In this document: positions 31,816 through 42,242 of the stretch, piece by piece
Layout of the letters: each line of letters begins with the position of its first letter
Position numbering within the stretch: position 1 is the stretch's first letter
Source of the DNA: Pseudevernia furfuracea
Taxonomy: Eukaryota; Ascomycota; Lecanoromycetes; Lecanorales; Parmeliaceae
DNA length: 64,000 nucleotides
Reading direction: 5' to 3'
NCBI GenBank assembly: GCA_022315425.1
Contig: JAIUPT010000027.1
Span: forward strand, 77,001-141,000
Position numbers and translations under genes: made by a program
The notes under the pieces: model-generated
Databases searched by the model: none
What the model saw: the letters and a program-made list of their open reading frames with translations, nothing else
Told to the model about the DNA's origin: nothing

Positions 31816-32790
31816 TCACACGCACACGATTGATTTTCTGCCATCCCACGTTACCCTCTTTCTCACTTTTACCTGTAGAAGATCTGAGCCCAACGTCTCT
31901 GGCGTAATCCCATCCGTGCGGTAGAGAAGAGCAGACGGGGCGAACAGTAACGCTTCGCCTACTCCAAGGTTCAAGATTCGCCGGAAGAGTTCATCAGGGT
32001 TCTTTTGCTCCTCTCCTGCCGAGATGTGTCGACGGAGGACACCAAACCATTCGGGGCTGGTGAAGCGATGAACCATTGTCATGGAACATAAATCTATGAG
32101 TCGGGGAGATATTGTAGGCTCTTGGCTCGAGATGATTACCCGGGCTCCGAAATGTCGCTGCTGGCGGATTATCGAAAGGATTGACTCGGTCAATACTTTG
32201 GACGCGGGTGTGTCCGTTATGTACTATTCTCCGTCACGTTCATGTTAGAAAGGACACGCTGCGTTAGAATGAGAAATGAAACTGTGCACCAGACGCACCT
32301 TGTGTGCTTCATCAACTGCAATGACTTTGCCAGTGCTTAACCCCGACTCTAGGTACAGCCTTATGCCTATATTAAACAAATACAAGCCATGTTAGCATCC
32401 ACAAAAGGGCACGATAGATCGATGATGGTGACACCGCCGCTTTCAAAGGTCCAGCTGGGAGCTGCGTTATCTGCAATGAGGAACGATTCTAGAAGGTCCA
32501 GTCGCTGCTGCAGTGGTCCTTGTTGTGCCCTCGTGAGATTGGACTTTTGGAGGCGTCTTTTGAATTGGCTATAATCAAAGCCGTTCGGTGACGTAGAAGC
32601 CATCTCGCGCAGAATCTTTGTGATCTGACCAATGTATAGAGGCGCAGATTGCGATTGATCTACCGACATCAGGGTCAGCATCGAGCTCACGCTTAAGTCG
32701 CGCGGCCTCAATCTGAATGCCTGGACGCTGACGCCAGCAATCTGCGCATATGAGGACGCAAGATTTCTCGTGCACAAGATGTTATGAAGA
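31816..32790 (-). pseudogene. P-loop ATPase (HerA/TraG-like) fragment, 5'-truncated and frameshifted
   Basis: From about 32780 the minus strand reads a conserved ATPase core ending in SGGVTIIDLSCPFVDANMACI. One base appears lost at about 32379, after which the frame continues as LFNIGIRLYLESG and IAVDEAHK, the Walker B region. A normal intron (about 32309-32223) leads to an exon with ARVIISSQEPTISPRLIDLC and MVHRFTSPEWF and a proper stop. This is the C-terminal part of a fungal ATPase family resembling HerA/TraG-type DNA-pumping enzymes. The P-loop half is missing upstream, where unrelated sequence begins at about 32790. The family assignment rests on remembered relatives and is moderately secure. 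Confidence 0.65.
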
Positions 32791-34190
32791 CACGCACATT
32801 CTCATTTACCGCCCTTTTCTACAAAATTTAACCACAAAAGGTCGAACAAAAAGTTCATATGCCCAAAACTCATGTGCACCAAAATGTCCTGTGGGTCCTG
32901 GGCCTATGTTGGGCTAATGGGGTCTTTGTAAAGGGACGTTCCTAAGCGGGAGCTCCTGGGGCTAACTAGCACATCTCTCCTGGGAGCCAGCCCAGTAGGA
33001 GCATAGTGTTATTGGGACAACGCGGTTCTTAGCAAACCGCACCTAGGATGGCATAGAATCCTGATACTGCGCTTGAGAGAGCCTGACTCCGATGAAAATT
33101 GAGCTCCTGGGTTACAGGACGTAGGAGAACCTAGGAAAGCACTGTTTCCTAGAACCTGCTTCTTCGCCCACTTCTACCAGTACTGGTGTCTACGGTACTG
33201 GCTTGCTTTCTTTCGCTGCGCTTCATAGGGCTGTCTCTGCCAGTGCTAGCTTCATTCTCTGGCTATTTATATATTGGAAGTTTCACGTGACTGATGGTCA
33301 AAATAGGACCCTTATTTTCAGGGTCAAAGGCATACCCACTTCTTTCTCATCTTTCTGCTTCTACCCTATCCTACTTCTACCTGTCCTGTTTCTATCCATG
33401 CTACTCAACATCGCTACCCTATAGTATCATTCGTACTGCTAAATATATGCAATGCGACATTAGATCCCTCAACATTCATATGCCTTTCGAAGTCTCAACC
33501 GAATCAGACCTCTCATTTGACGGTTTCTCCACCTTTGAGTTATGCGAAATCTTACAACTGGTGTGATCAAAGTCTTTGGACAGCAGATTGATAGGCAAGT
33601 ACGAGACTTTCTGATGGCTCAAGTCAGCTTAAAGACCGATATATCCTGTTCATACATACGATTTCTATTACGTTAGGAGGCTATAGTTCGTGATCAGTCG
33701 ATCGATAAGTATAATACCTTCCATTTCTACGGATGATTAATGCAACGTCCGCGTGACAAAATCGCGCCAGCTGATCCACCTTTGTTATTGAATTCGGTTT
33801 CCTTCCGGTGAACTGCTGGTATCTGCTTGGGGTCTATAGAATTTTCGAATAGAGCAGAGCTGAGTCGTGCTTATGTCATTTACCCGGTGCATATTTCTTA
33901 TTGCTCTTTGTATCCTGTCTGTGGGACGTCTTAGAGAACGGTTCTAGGAGAAATCTCCACGAATAGTTTATTCTTCAACTACGCATGACTTTATGGATAG
34001 TCAATGAATCGCCAGAGCTGCAATTAGTCATAAGAGTGTTGTATCGCTGATGGTGTAAATCACTGCGCGTGGTGTAAGCCATTTCTGGTGTACCCCATTA
34101 CTCATGGGATGAATCACTTTCGATGCACACCACGGCTGATAGGGTGGATCATAACTATTTTGAAATTACAGACTTGAGACAATTTTGAGA
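32791..34190. other. No gene recognised; possible repeat debris
   Basis: The segment from about 32870 to 33240 is rich in CTGGG/CCTGGG words and may be part of an LTR or other repeat, but I could not find its ends. Frames at 33203-33566 look unsupported. Confidence 0.3.
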
Positions 34191-34194
34191 GAGG

Positions 34195-34860
34195 AACTTA
34201 AACAAAGCAGGAACTTTGAAGGAAATAAAGTCTCTATAATGAGAATTCTGAGACTACGTGGATTGTGTGTGCTTTGGAAATATAGGAACTTTAAAAGTAT
34301 AGAGATTCTAAAAGTCTAGGGATCTTTATCTTATAGAAGAATTTATATCGCAGAGATTTTGAAAGTGTAAAGACCTAAAAGGTGTAGGAACTTTGATGTC
34401 GTAGAAGATATTATATCGTAGGGATTCTAAATGTGTAGGGTCTCAAAAAGTGTGCAACTTCTAAATTCATATAATTTCCGAGTTGATTGAAAGCCGTAGA
34501 GGTAGAGAAACCCCCACGATGATAGGAACCGTAGGGTAGAGGAAAGCCGTAAGGTAGAGGAAACCGTAGAGTAGAGAAACCCCTTGGGGTGATTAGAAGC
34601 CGTAGGGTAGTGGGAAACCGCAGGGGATTTTATGCCGCAGGGGATTTTATGCCGTAGGGGATTTTGATGCCGTAGGGGATTTTATGCCGCAGGGGATTTT
34701 ATGCCGTAGGGGACTTTGATGCCGCAGGGGACTTTTATGCCGCAGGGGACTTTGATGTCGTAGGGGACTTTGATGCCGCAGGGGATTTTATGCCGTAGAG
34801 GATTTTATGCCGTAGGGACTTTAATACCGTAGGGGATATTATACCGCAGGGATTCTAAGT
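34195..34860. repeat. Degenerate minisatellite, unit of about 18 bp
   Basis: From 34600 to 34855 about 14 units of GCCG(T/C)AGGGGATTTTAT follow each other, with variants ending ACTTTGAT. Upstream (34490-34600) related units read CCGTAGGGTAGAGGAAA, and weaker relatives with AGGAACTTTGAA reach back to about 34195. It codes nothing. Confidence 0.88.
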
Positions 34861-34997
34861 ATGTGGGGTCTTAAAAAGAATGTGCCTACCCCCTTGCTTA
34901 CTCCTTCAAAGAGCCTACTCCCCTGAAAGTGCCTACTTTCTCAAAATTTCTGATGAGTAAGAGCCTTAAGTTATGTAATGGCTCCGCTTTCACCTGT

Positions 34998-35168
34998 GTC
35001 TCAAGACCTCTTTTGTCTTGAGACTAGCGTCTCTAGACCTTACGTGTCTTCCGACACTTGTAGTCTTCAGACGCTTGTCTCAAGACCAAATATGTCTCAA
35101 GACAGCTGTTTGCAGACCCGATATTTCTTGGGACGTATTACGTCTAAAGACTAGATACGTCTAGAGAC
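34998..35168. repeat. Array of palindromes GTCTNNAGAC at about 16-bp period
   Basis: Perfect GTCTNNAGAC decamers begin at 34998, 35015, 35029, 35063, 35077, 35094, 35142 and 35159. Degenerate copies begin at 35045, 35108 and 35125. The eleven starts are spaced 14-18 bp (mean about 16). The central two bases vary (CA, TG, CT, TC, AA, AG) while the arms are kept. Confidence 0.9.
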
Positions 35169-35239
35169 AACCCATCGCTTTATTCTTTCACATAATTTCT
35201 CACATTACTTCTTTACCCTATTCATGTTCAGCTTTATTC

Positions 35240-36275
35240 ACTCATCGTTTTATATCTTAATAGTACCCTCCTTGATTGTAGAGTTATATGATCGCTTCGA
35301 GATCTTTCGCTTTAAATAGTATCAGCACGACTCGATCTAATTCAAATCGAGAGAATTTGATAATCAGAAAAGCACTGTTAAGTGCGAGATTTTGAGAAGT
35401 TTCTTTTGTTGTCACGTATTGTGACTTGATGCACCGTCTTGAATCAGAAAACATTCGTCATATTTGACTATCACATCGTGAATGAATAAGATCAATCGAG
35501 ACAATAACATATATGTTTGATATCGATATTAATCGATTCCTTCTTTGACATTTTTGTTTCTCTCAAGTAATATCTCTTCAGACTTCGAAATGCGTTTAAA
35601 ACGTCTACTTTTGAGTTTCTTGACTTGCTTCGCTAGAAAATGCTTCTTGATAATCTGTTATTGAGTCAGATAGTCCGCATTTCGATCGTTGAGATTCTTC
35701 TGAGCTTCGTGTCGTTCTGAGACAGTCTCTTTATTGAACATGAAGCTGAAATCACGTAATTCGAAGATGTAACAGTCTCAAAACATCATTTTCGTGTAGT
35801 CACGATATCGTATATCAATATAATGCTTATGATATGTCTCGCTTGATAGTCGTGTAACTCAAATTTGCTCTCGAGATTTCTCAACGCGAATCGATGTCTC
35901 GTCACTGTGAACTATCATGTGTTTCTTCTCTCGAAGCTTTTTTAGTCACTCAATTGCGAATTTCAGACGTTGTAGCTTCTGTTTCGATGTCAAGAGAGAC
36001 TTATATCTCGAAGAGTATCGTCTATATTCAGCTCTTTTGAATACTGCGTTGACGATCGATGTCGCGACCATACACTCAATTTCTCGAGCAATTGTTACCC
36101 AGGGCTTGCGACGTTGAAATTTATTCTTAATAACATGTCTGATCAGCTGTCGTAGAAGTCGATTATTTATTGTCAGAGATCTCTCGAACTGTGAACGTCG
36201 TTGATGTGCTTCTATAGACAGGGGATCGAGATTCTCTTTTTCCGCCTCGGAAGCGCGTTTTCGAGCATTTCGCAC
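35240..36275 (-). pseudogene. Decayed Tc1/mariner transposase
   Basis: The N-terminal frame (36275-35946) has a helix-turn-helix region (RRKPWVTIAREIE). Reading on through stops gives the DDE signature blocks: IVHSDETSIR, then ECFLIQDGAS followed by HN, then the NS-DLN-IESCWYYLKR block. At six positions where the family has Trp the codon is TGA (after FAIE, EQI, MMF, NT, LF and SC); the only TGG left is followed by G. GpG and CpC are nearly absent over 35281-36060. The element is dead. Its ends were not identified. Confidence 0.8.
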
Positions 36276-37660
36276 TGTTTTCTCATCACAATTATTTGCC
36301 CTGACTACTTAACGATTTGATACATTATCGAGCTCGCTAAGCGCTATCAGAGCTCCTTTTTTGAGACCCTCAAGGTCTTTTTTGCCCTTGATACGTCTCA
36401 TGATAAGTAGGGTGTTGTAGGTGTTTTGGTGGGAAAGCGCGTTTTTTCGCGTTTTGAGGTGCGGATTAATTAAGCGAAAACTCTGCTGTAGAAATCTTTT
36501 ATCATAGATATGTATTTTCAGAGAAAGTAGAAACTCGTTTAGATAAAATCATTCGAGATTCGAGACGCTAACGTTTTTGTTAAAAAACTTATCATCGACG
36601 ATATTCGATAGACGCCTATAGAAATGTATCACTTAGATTCAACTTTTCATCTACACTACGCATTGAACTTGATCACCATCTGGAAGTTGAAATCGAAAAC
36701 CCTCGACCCATCTAAGCGAGAATACATCATCGTGTGGGGTAATTCTGTCAGGACTTGGTTTCAATTCATATTCGAAAATAGGGACTCACTCATCATCAAC
36801 AACGTCAAGGTAAGTTATTTTTTCTGGCGCTCGAGAAGATGGACGAGAAGCTGAATGAGTATAGTGGAACGTACTTCAAATACCCCATTCAGAGTTGCTG
36901 CGGCGGTACGCAAAGAAAGATGAACCGATAGCGCTGGAAAAAAAGTTGATCCTACTATCTGGAAAACAGTTTCTAGATAGTGATCTCCGTCGTTTGTAGT
37001 AACTTATCAACCGCAAAGAGGGATAACTGCCTCGACCAGTTGAAGACGAGAAGAAGGAAAGACCATGGAAGCCGATGATTCTGGAGACTGTGCAGAAAGC
37101 GATGGTGGTCTGCAAAACAGGCAGACTTGTCATTAAAGCACAAAATGGTTCTTCTATTTACGTCGCGACTACATTTCTCCACGTAAGTAACACGCCTATT
37201 GAGCTCGCAAAATGGGCTTGAACATTTTCTTTTTCTTTTGCTTTGGTAATCTTCTATTCTTTTTGAAAGTTGTTTACTAATCATTGAACAAACTGAAGAA
37301 AGCAGAGCGAAAAAGAACGCAGTGATGAAAACCCCCGAACATCGATCCGAAACAAGCCAGCTGATGATCGCATGGCACGCAAGCGCCACACGAGTGTTGT
37401 CTTGCGGACCTATCTAATACGGCATCCTGCAACTACAGGCCGACATATAACGATCCAGCCATGGAACAGGACACCTTTGGCCAAGCCTTTCACAGAATCA
37501 CTGTCAGGCAATCACGTTTTACAGAAGCAAACTCGAGCTTAGTGTTACGGGCTCCGAGTCCTAAGCTTGCTCCATAATAGGAGGCGACAGGCTATCATAG
37601 GTTGAATATTATTTATAAATATGTGATATACGCTGGTACCATTACGCGTCATCGCAGGAA
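36276..37660. other. No gene recognised; several unassigned short frames
   Basis: Frames at 36624-36854 (+) and 36973-37389 (-) overlap on opposite strands and show no domain I know. The stretch may be more transposon debris. Confidence 0.3.
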
Positions 37661-37670
37661 GCCCTAGGTA

Positions 37671-38632
37671 TACTGGCCGGAAAGATATGGTATATCCCAC
37701 GGGATATCCCATCCCAACTGGTCTCATACCATGGTATGACATGAGATTGAGGGGGGTCATATACCATATCTTTATAAAGGTATGACATGATATTTGAATG
37801 GGATATCCCATGAGACGATATAAACCTGAGATATCCCATACCATATTCTGGGTGAGATATTCCAGTGACGGATAAGATAAGGATTCTGCTGAGAGCATTA
37901 TTAATTAGAATAATGACTAAAATAATGATGCTGAAAGCACTGCTGACTAGAATAATGATTAGAATAATGATATCGAGAGCACTGCTGACTAGAATAATGA
38001 CTAAAATAACTAATCAAAAAACAATGATAAGATGCGCGGGGCGGAAGAACAATGATTCGGTGATCAGTCAACATAGACGCAATTGCGCATCATTATTGAT
38101 CTCATTATTGATCTCATTATTGGTCTCAGCGATGATCTCAGCGGTGATATTCTCAGCGGTATTCTCAGCGGTATTCTCAGCGGTATTCTCAGCGATATTC
38201 TCAGCGGTATTCTCAGCGATATTCTCAGCGGTATTCTCAGCGATATTCTCAGCGGTATTCTCAGCAGTGATCTCATCATTGGTTTCAGCATCATTATTCT
38301 AGCCAGCAGTGGTCCCAGCAGTGATCCCAGTATCATTATTCTAGCCAGCAGTGATCTCAGTATCACTATTCTAGTCAGCAGTGATCCCAGTATCACTATT
38401 CTAGTCATCATTCTAGTCATCATTCTAGTCAGCAGTGCTTTTAATAGAATTCTTATCTTATCCGCCACATCCCATGAGATATCTCAGGTTTATATCGTCC
38501 CATGATATAATACCAGTAAAATCCCATATCATTCCATTGTGGTATGGGATTCAGAGGTCTCATACCATGCCATACCATGGTATGGCATGAGACGTCCATA
38601 TCCCATACCATCCCATACCTTTCCGGCCAGTA
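37671..38632. mobile_element. 962-bp foldback/MITE-like element with 8-bp target-site duplication
   Basis: Both ends share TACTGGCCGGAAA in inverted orientation, and similarity between the arms extends for about 330 bp each (including GACGATATAAACCTGAGATAT and GGATAAGATAAG). The octamer CCTAGGTA lies immediately outside both ends (37663-37670 and 38633-38640). Inside, each arm carries tandem copies of CTGCTGACTAGAATAATGAT-like units. The centre (about 38110-38280) holds some 14 copies of a 12-mer TTCTCAGCG(G/A)TA. No transposase is encoded. An 8-bp duplication suggests mobilisation by a hAT-type enzyme, while long arms recall MULE/foldback elements. Confidence 0.92.
38112..38280. repeat. Central 12-bp tandem repeat of the foldback element
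   Basis: Units TTCTCAGCGGTA and TTCTCAGCGATA alternate, giving open frames on both strands with hydrophobic or Ile/Arg/Leu-rich translations that are not genes. Confidence 0.9.
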
Positions 38633-38640
38633 CCTAGGTA

Positions 38641-41600
38641 TTTAAAAGCCGGAAAAGCACAACACTGAGACCTTCTTATACATTTTCAACTTACCACATT
38701 GCCTAGTCCGATCCAAAAACGGTCGATACGGGTTGTCGCTATACATACGAGCGAAAGAACTGGGTCTGTCCCATCAGGACATGCGTATTGAAGACAAACA
38801 TAGCGGGGTTCAGCAGGATACTCCTGGCATTTTAGCAGGTGAATTCCGGTTGCTCGGACTTGCAGACTCACGTGATGTGTGTACGAGTGCCAACCCGGCG
38901 TGAAACTAAAGTGTGGGTCCGAAGACAAAGAGCGCCAGGGCATCGTAGTGTTGTACACCAAATTTGGATTGGACACCGATATTGAGTCCTTTATGAGCGA
39001 AGAGATCTTTTAGCGATTCGATTTCAATGTCGACAAAAGGGAGCCATAACTTGACATGGAAGATCCCGAATTAGACAAGCATGCCGAGACTGCTAAAGCA
39101 TTGTAGAATAGAAGCGAGCACAAAGTCATATTGTTGGTTGGCGAGCACAACATCTAGAAGTTTGAAGCAGAGGACTTGCTCAGTCTCCTCAACGTAAGAG
39201 TGGAGATTTCGGATGTCACCATGTGTGACGGAAAAGCTCGGGTCTGGTTGATTGTTATTGCAGATGGAGCGGATATCGAGCAGGTTGTCATCTCTTCTCA
39301 TGTGGCTTACATTCCGCAATTCCTTTGAAACAACCCCAACCAACGCAAGCCCCATGTGTACTCCTGCGACGTTCGCCAAAAAAAAATTGGCAGGACAAGA
39401 TCTCCATGCAGAATGCAATGCGAGTAAAGTTACCGATAGGGTTTACAAGAAGCCCAGTTCGGGCACGATCGGGTCACACACAACTCATCAGTTCCGACGG
39501 CATCAATGGCGTGGGCAAAGGACCTATGCATGGTGGGTGTTGCTACTACAATAGTCAGAGAGATCCGACTCCGAAGCCGTTCAGGGCACCGAAAGTAATT
39601 TCGAGCATCTTTTGCTTATCACGTTGTTTGCACGAAATTGCTGTCCCAACGGTGCAAATGGGCGATCGAGTTTATCAATGAATGTATTGATATCATAAAG
39701 TCTGGTGAGAAGTCAGCGTTTCATTAAAACTTTAATAGGATGCTGCTTTATTACGAGGTTCTCCATTTTCACTATTAGTTCGTGATTTTTTTCTCCACGT
39801 ATGGATCATCTTTGCCGTTACGCCAACCTCTACCAAAAACTTGAACAACTATTGACGCCTTCCTCTCGACATGACAGATTTGAACCCAGGGCGTGCATCT
39901 CGAATTCTTTATGTTAAGCTGCAGTCTCAGAGTCCGGTAGATCTCCTTGGCGCTTCTCGATATCGTGACTGGTGCGCCGTCGTCCTTCACACGCCCATTA
40001 CTGAATGTGTGGAAGGCTCTCGGTCAAAAAGCCAAGCTCGGCGATTTTTTGAATAAAATTCTCTCTTTGATACTGAAGCAGGAAGCACTGGTAGCGAGCT
40101 TTTGGTATTAGTCAAACTCTACCCAATACTCTTTACGGCTTTGCTGTGGATTTGTGACCGATTTCGGGTATTTACAGTTTCGTCTGGGCACAATCAGGGG
40201 TGTTAATTCCCCCCTTGTTGTACTTTAAACTAATTGATTGACCACGGATGGAGAACCAACCACTCACCGGCAGAGAGAAGTGCGCACAGCATTGCGCAAG
40301 ATTGCGCAAGGAACCCAAGACGCAATTTGGCCCGGCTTGACAGGGGGTTAGTGGGCCTTAATCTCGCACTCGCGTATAGCATGTTGGTTGCATGCTATTT
40401 ATGGATTTGGTAGACGTGTCCTTTGCAGGGGACAGGTCTCATTTGGGAGCAGCATAAGTAGCTGCATTCCACCTGCGTTTGGCTCTTCATTCGAATTGAT
40501 CTCTTTCAGAGCAATAGCATTCTTTCGTCCCGCCCACCCACACCTGTTTTTACATGTATTCACGGCGTTTCTACATGTATATAGCTTCGTTTTTCACTCC
40601 AGGTCTATGCTTCTACAAGCATGGGAGTTTTTCTAGCGCTGGGGTACGAGAACACGCCTGCTCAGGCCTCTGTTGGCTCAGAATCCTGGCGTTGGACGGC
40701 CCAATCACATCTACGAGTTCTGTATAGCCTCATGTTGCCCAGTTGAGTCATTTTTCACGTGCGAATTAAGGACACTAACCAAGGTACGAACTCCAATATC
40801 AAGGCGGCAAGAAATCTTGTATGGGAGTCCGCAAAACACCCGCTGCACAACATTCGCCCTAGAGGGCTCAAGAAACTTGCCAGAAGTGTCAATAGATTCA
40901 AAAATAGCCCGGATGATGCTCAACGTCAAAACAAATCCGCTGATGCTATTCATACATTCGGCGCTGCGATCTTTAACGTAATGATTTGTTGTCATAATGA
41001 GATAATTTGGCTCTCGAGGGGATATAACAGATGCATCTTGTACTTGGCCAACTGGGTTGGAATGTCAGCATTCGTATCACCGCTGAGATTAAAAATTCAA
41101 CTTCGTTCATATGAAAACTTTGGACAGAGACCATCATGATAATATTATTACGAGCCTTGGACATCTGGGCAACAAGCAGATATCAAAATGTCCATATCGC
41201 CAGTCTCTCTGTACTTCCCTGTAACCTCCACTCCCCTTCGGGTCAGATAACGCGAATAACGATATGAAGAAAGTTCGACTGCGAAAAAATTTCTGTTACT
41301 TTGAGGCTGCTTCGGTTACAGACAAGGTATGCTACTGTTATAAAAGAACGAATTCCGCAGGAGGCTAGTCTTTTGTTCCTGCCGTAAAAGTTGAGATGTG
41401 CTGTATTAATAGGAAGCACAATTAATAGGAAGCACAAGGTCGTCGATATTATGTTGGGATCTAGGGAGTATTGCAGGCTTACAGCGGCGGTAAATTTGAG
41501 ATTCTGCGCTCTTTTTAATCCAGCGCTTCCTCTGTTGAGATGGAAAACTTCTTCGTACTCTTATTGCATCTCGAAGACGACGGTTCTGATCATAAGTACA

Positions 41601-41834
41601 GCACTTCTGGCACCTGAAAAGAGATCTTTCGGACTTGTGTCTTGCATCATTGCGACGCGTATTGTGGGTCAGAGGACGGAGAGCCTTGGCACGTGACCAC
41701 AGTCAAAGCTTCAATACCTAAGATGTTCCTTGATAGATGGTTCGACAAGAAGTACATCAGCTACTAGCACGACTTACCCGCTAGAATTACCTACATGGAG
41801 CCGGAGGTAAAGGTCAAGCAACGAATCGATTGAT
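38641..41834. other. Long stretch without a supported gene
   Basis: Minus-strand frames at 38686-38976 and 39071-39418 and plus-strand frames around 40388-41139 are open for 80-125 codons but show no motif, no shared splice structure and no start context I trust. They may be remnants of decayed accessory genes. Several runs of short identical words (for example AATAGGAAGCACAA, twice near 41410) occur. Confidence 0.35.
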
Positions 41835-42242
41835 GTGGCAGCCCCGCTGGGAGACTTGAACTACTGGGAGGAAAGGCGTCGAGAGAGGCAATATGGTGCT
41901 GTCCTAGCTTTGACCAATCATCATGCTCGCATGCAGGCTAATGTTACAGCTGCTTGGACTCCATCGAAGCCAGGAGATCTGGTATTTGCTCGAGACATTC
42001 AGAAGGAACACCAGCATGGCCGTAAGCTCGATCTTGTCTGGCTAGGATCAAGACTACTAGTAAGCTTGACTTCCTCTGGGGTATCTGGCTATGTGCAAGA
42101 GCTGTATGGAGAGAAGATAAAGAGGTACCACCTTGATGACGTGAAAACCTACTGCCCTAGGCAGCATCCCTCCAACACTACGACCATCGAAAGAGGGCTA
42201 TGCTATATGCAGGGTTCCCATGGCAAAGAGCTGTTCTTTTAG
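41835..42242 (+). pseudogene. LTR-retrotransposon polyprotein fragment (pol C-terminus)
   Basis: About 120 residues read LNYWEERRRERQYGAVLALTNHHARMQAN and then PGDLVFARDIQKE, DLVWLGSRLLVS and KRYHLDDVKTY. This is the pattern of the region after the integrase core in fungal LTR-retroelement polyproteins. No start codon, integrase core or reverse transcriptase is attached; the frame simply begins at 41835. No LTR was identified. Confidence 0.6.

Noticed and set aside
34998..35168. CRISPR-like array
   Set aside because: Unit is only about 16 bp with a 10-bp palindrome and no unique spacers of fixed length, and the genome is eukaryotic.
35281..36275. Alternative genetic code with TGA read as Trp in the mobile element
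   Set aside because: Intact genes in the window use TGG. Gly and Pro codons in the relic are changed in the same GG-to-GA and CC-to-TC way, so a mutation bias explains TGA better.
38083..38505. Open frames of 134-145 codons on both strands inside the foldback element
   Set aside because: Translations of 12-bp and 30-bp tandem repeats; no start context or domain.
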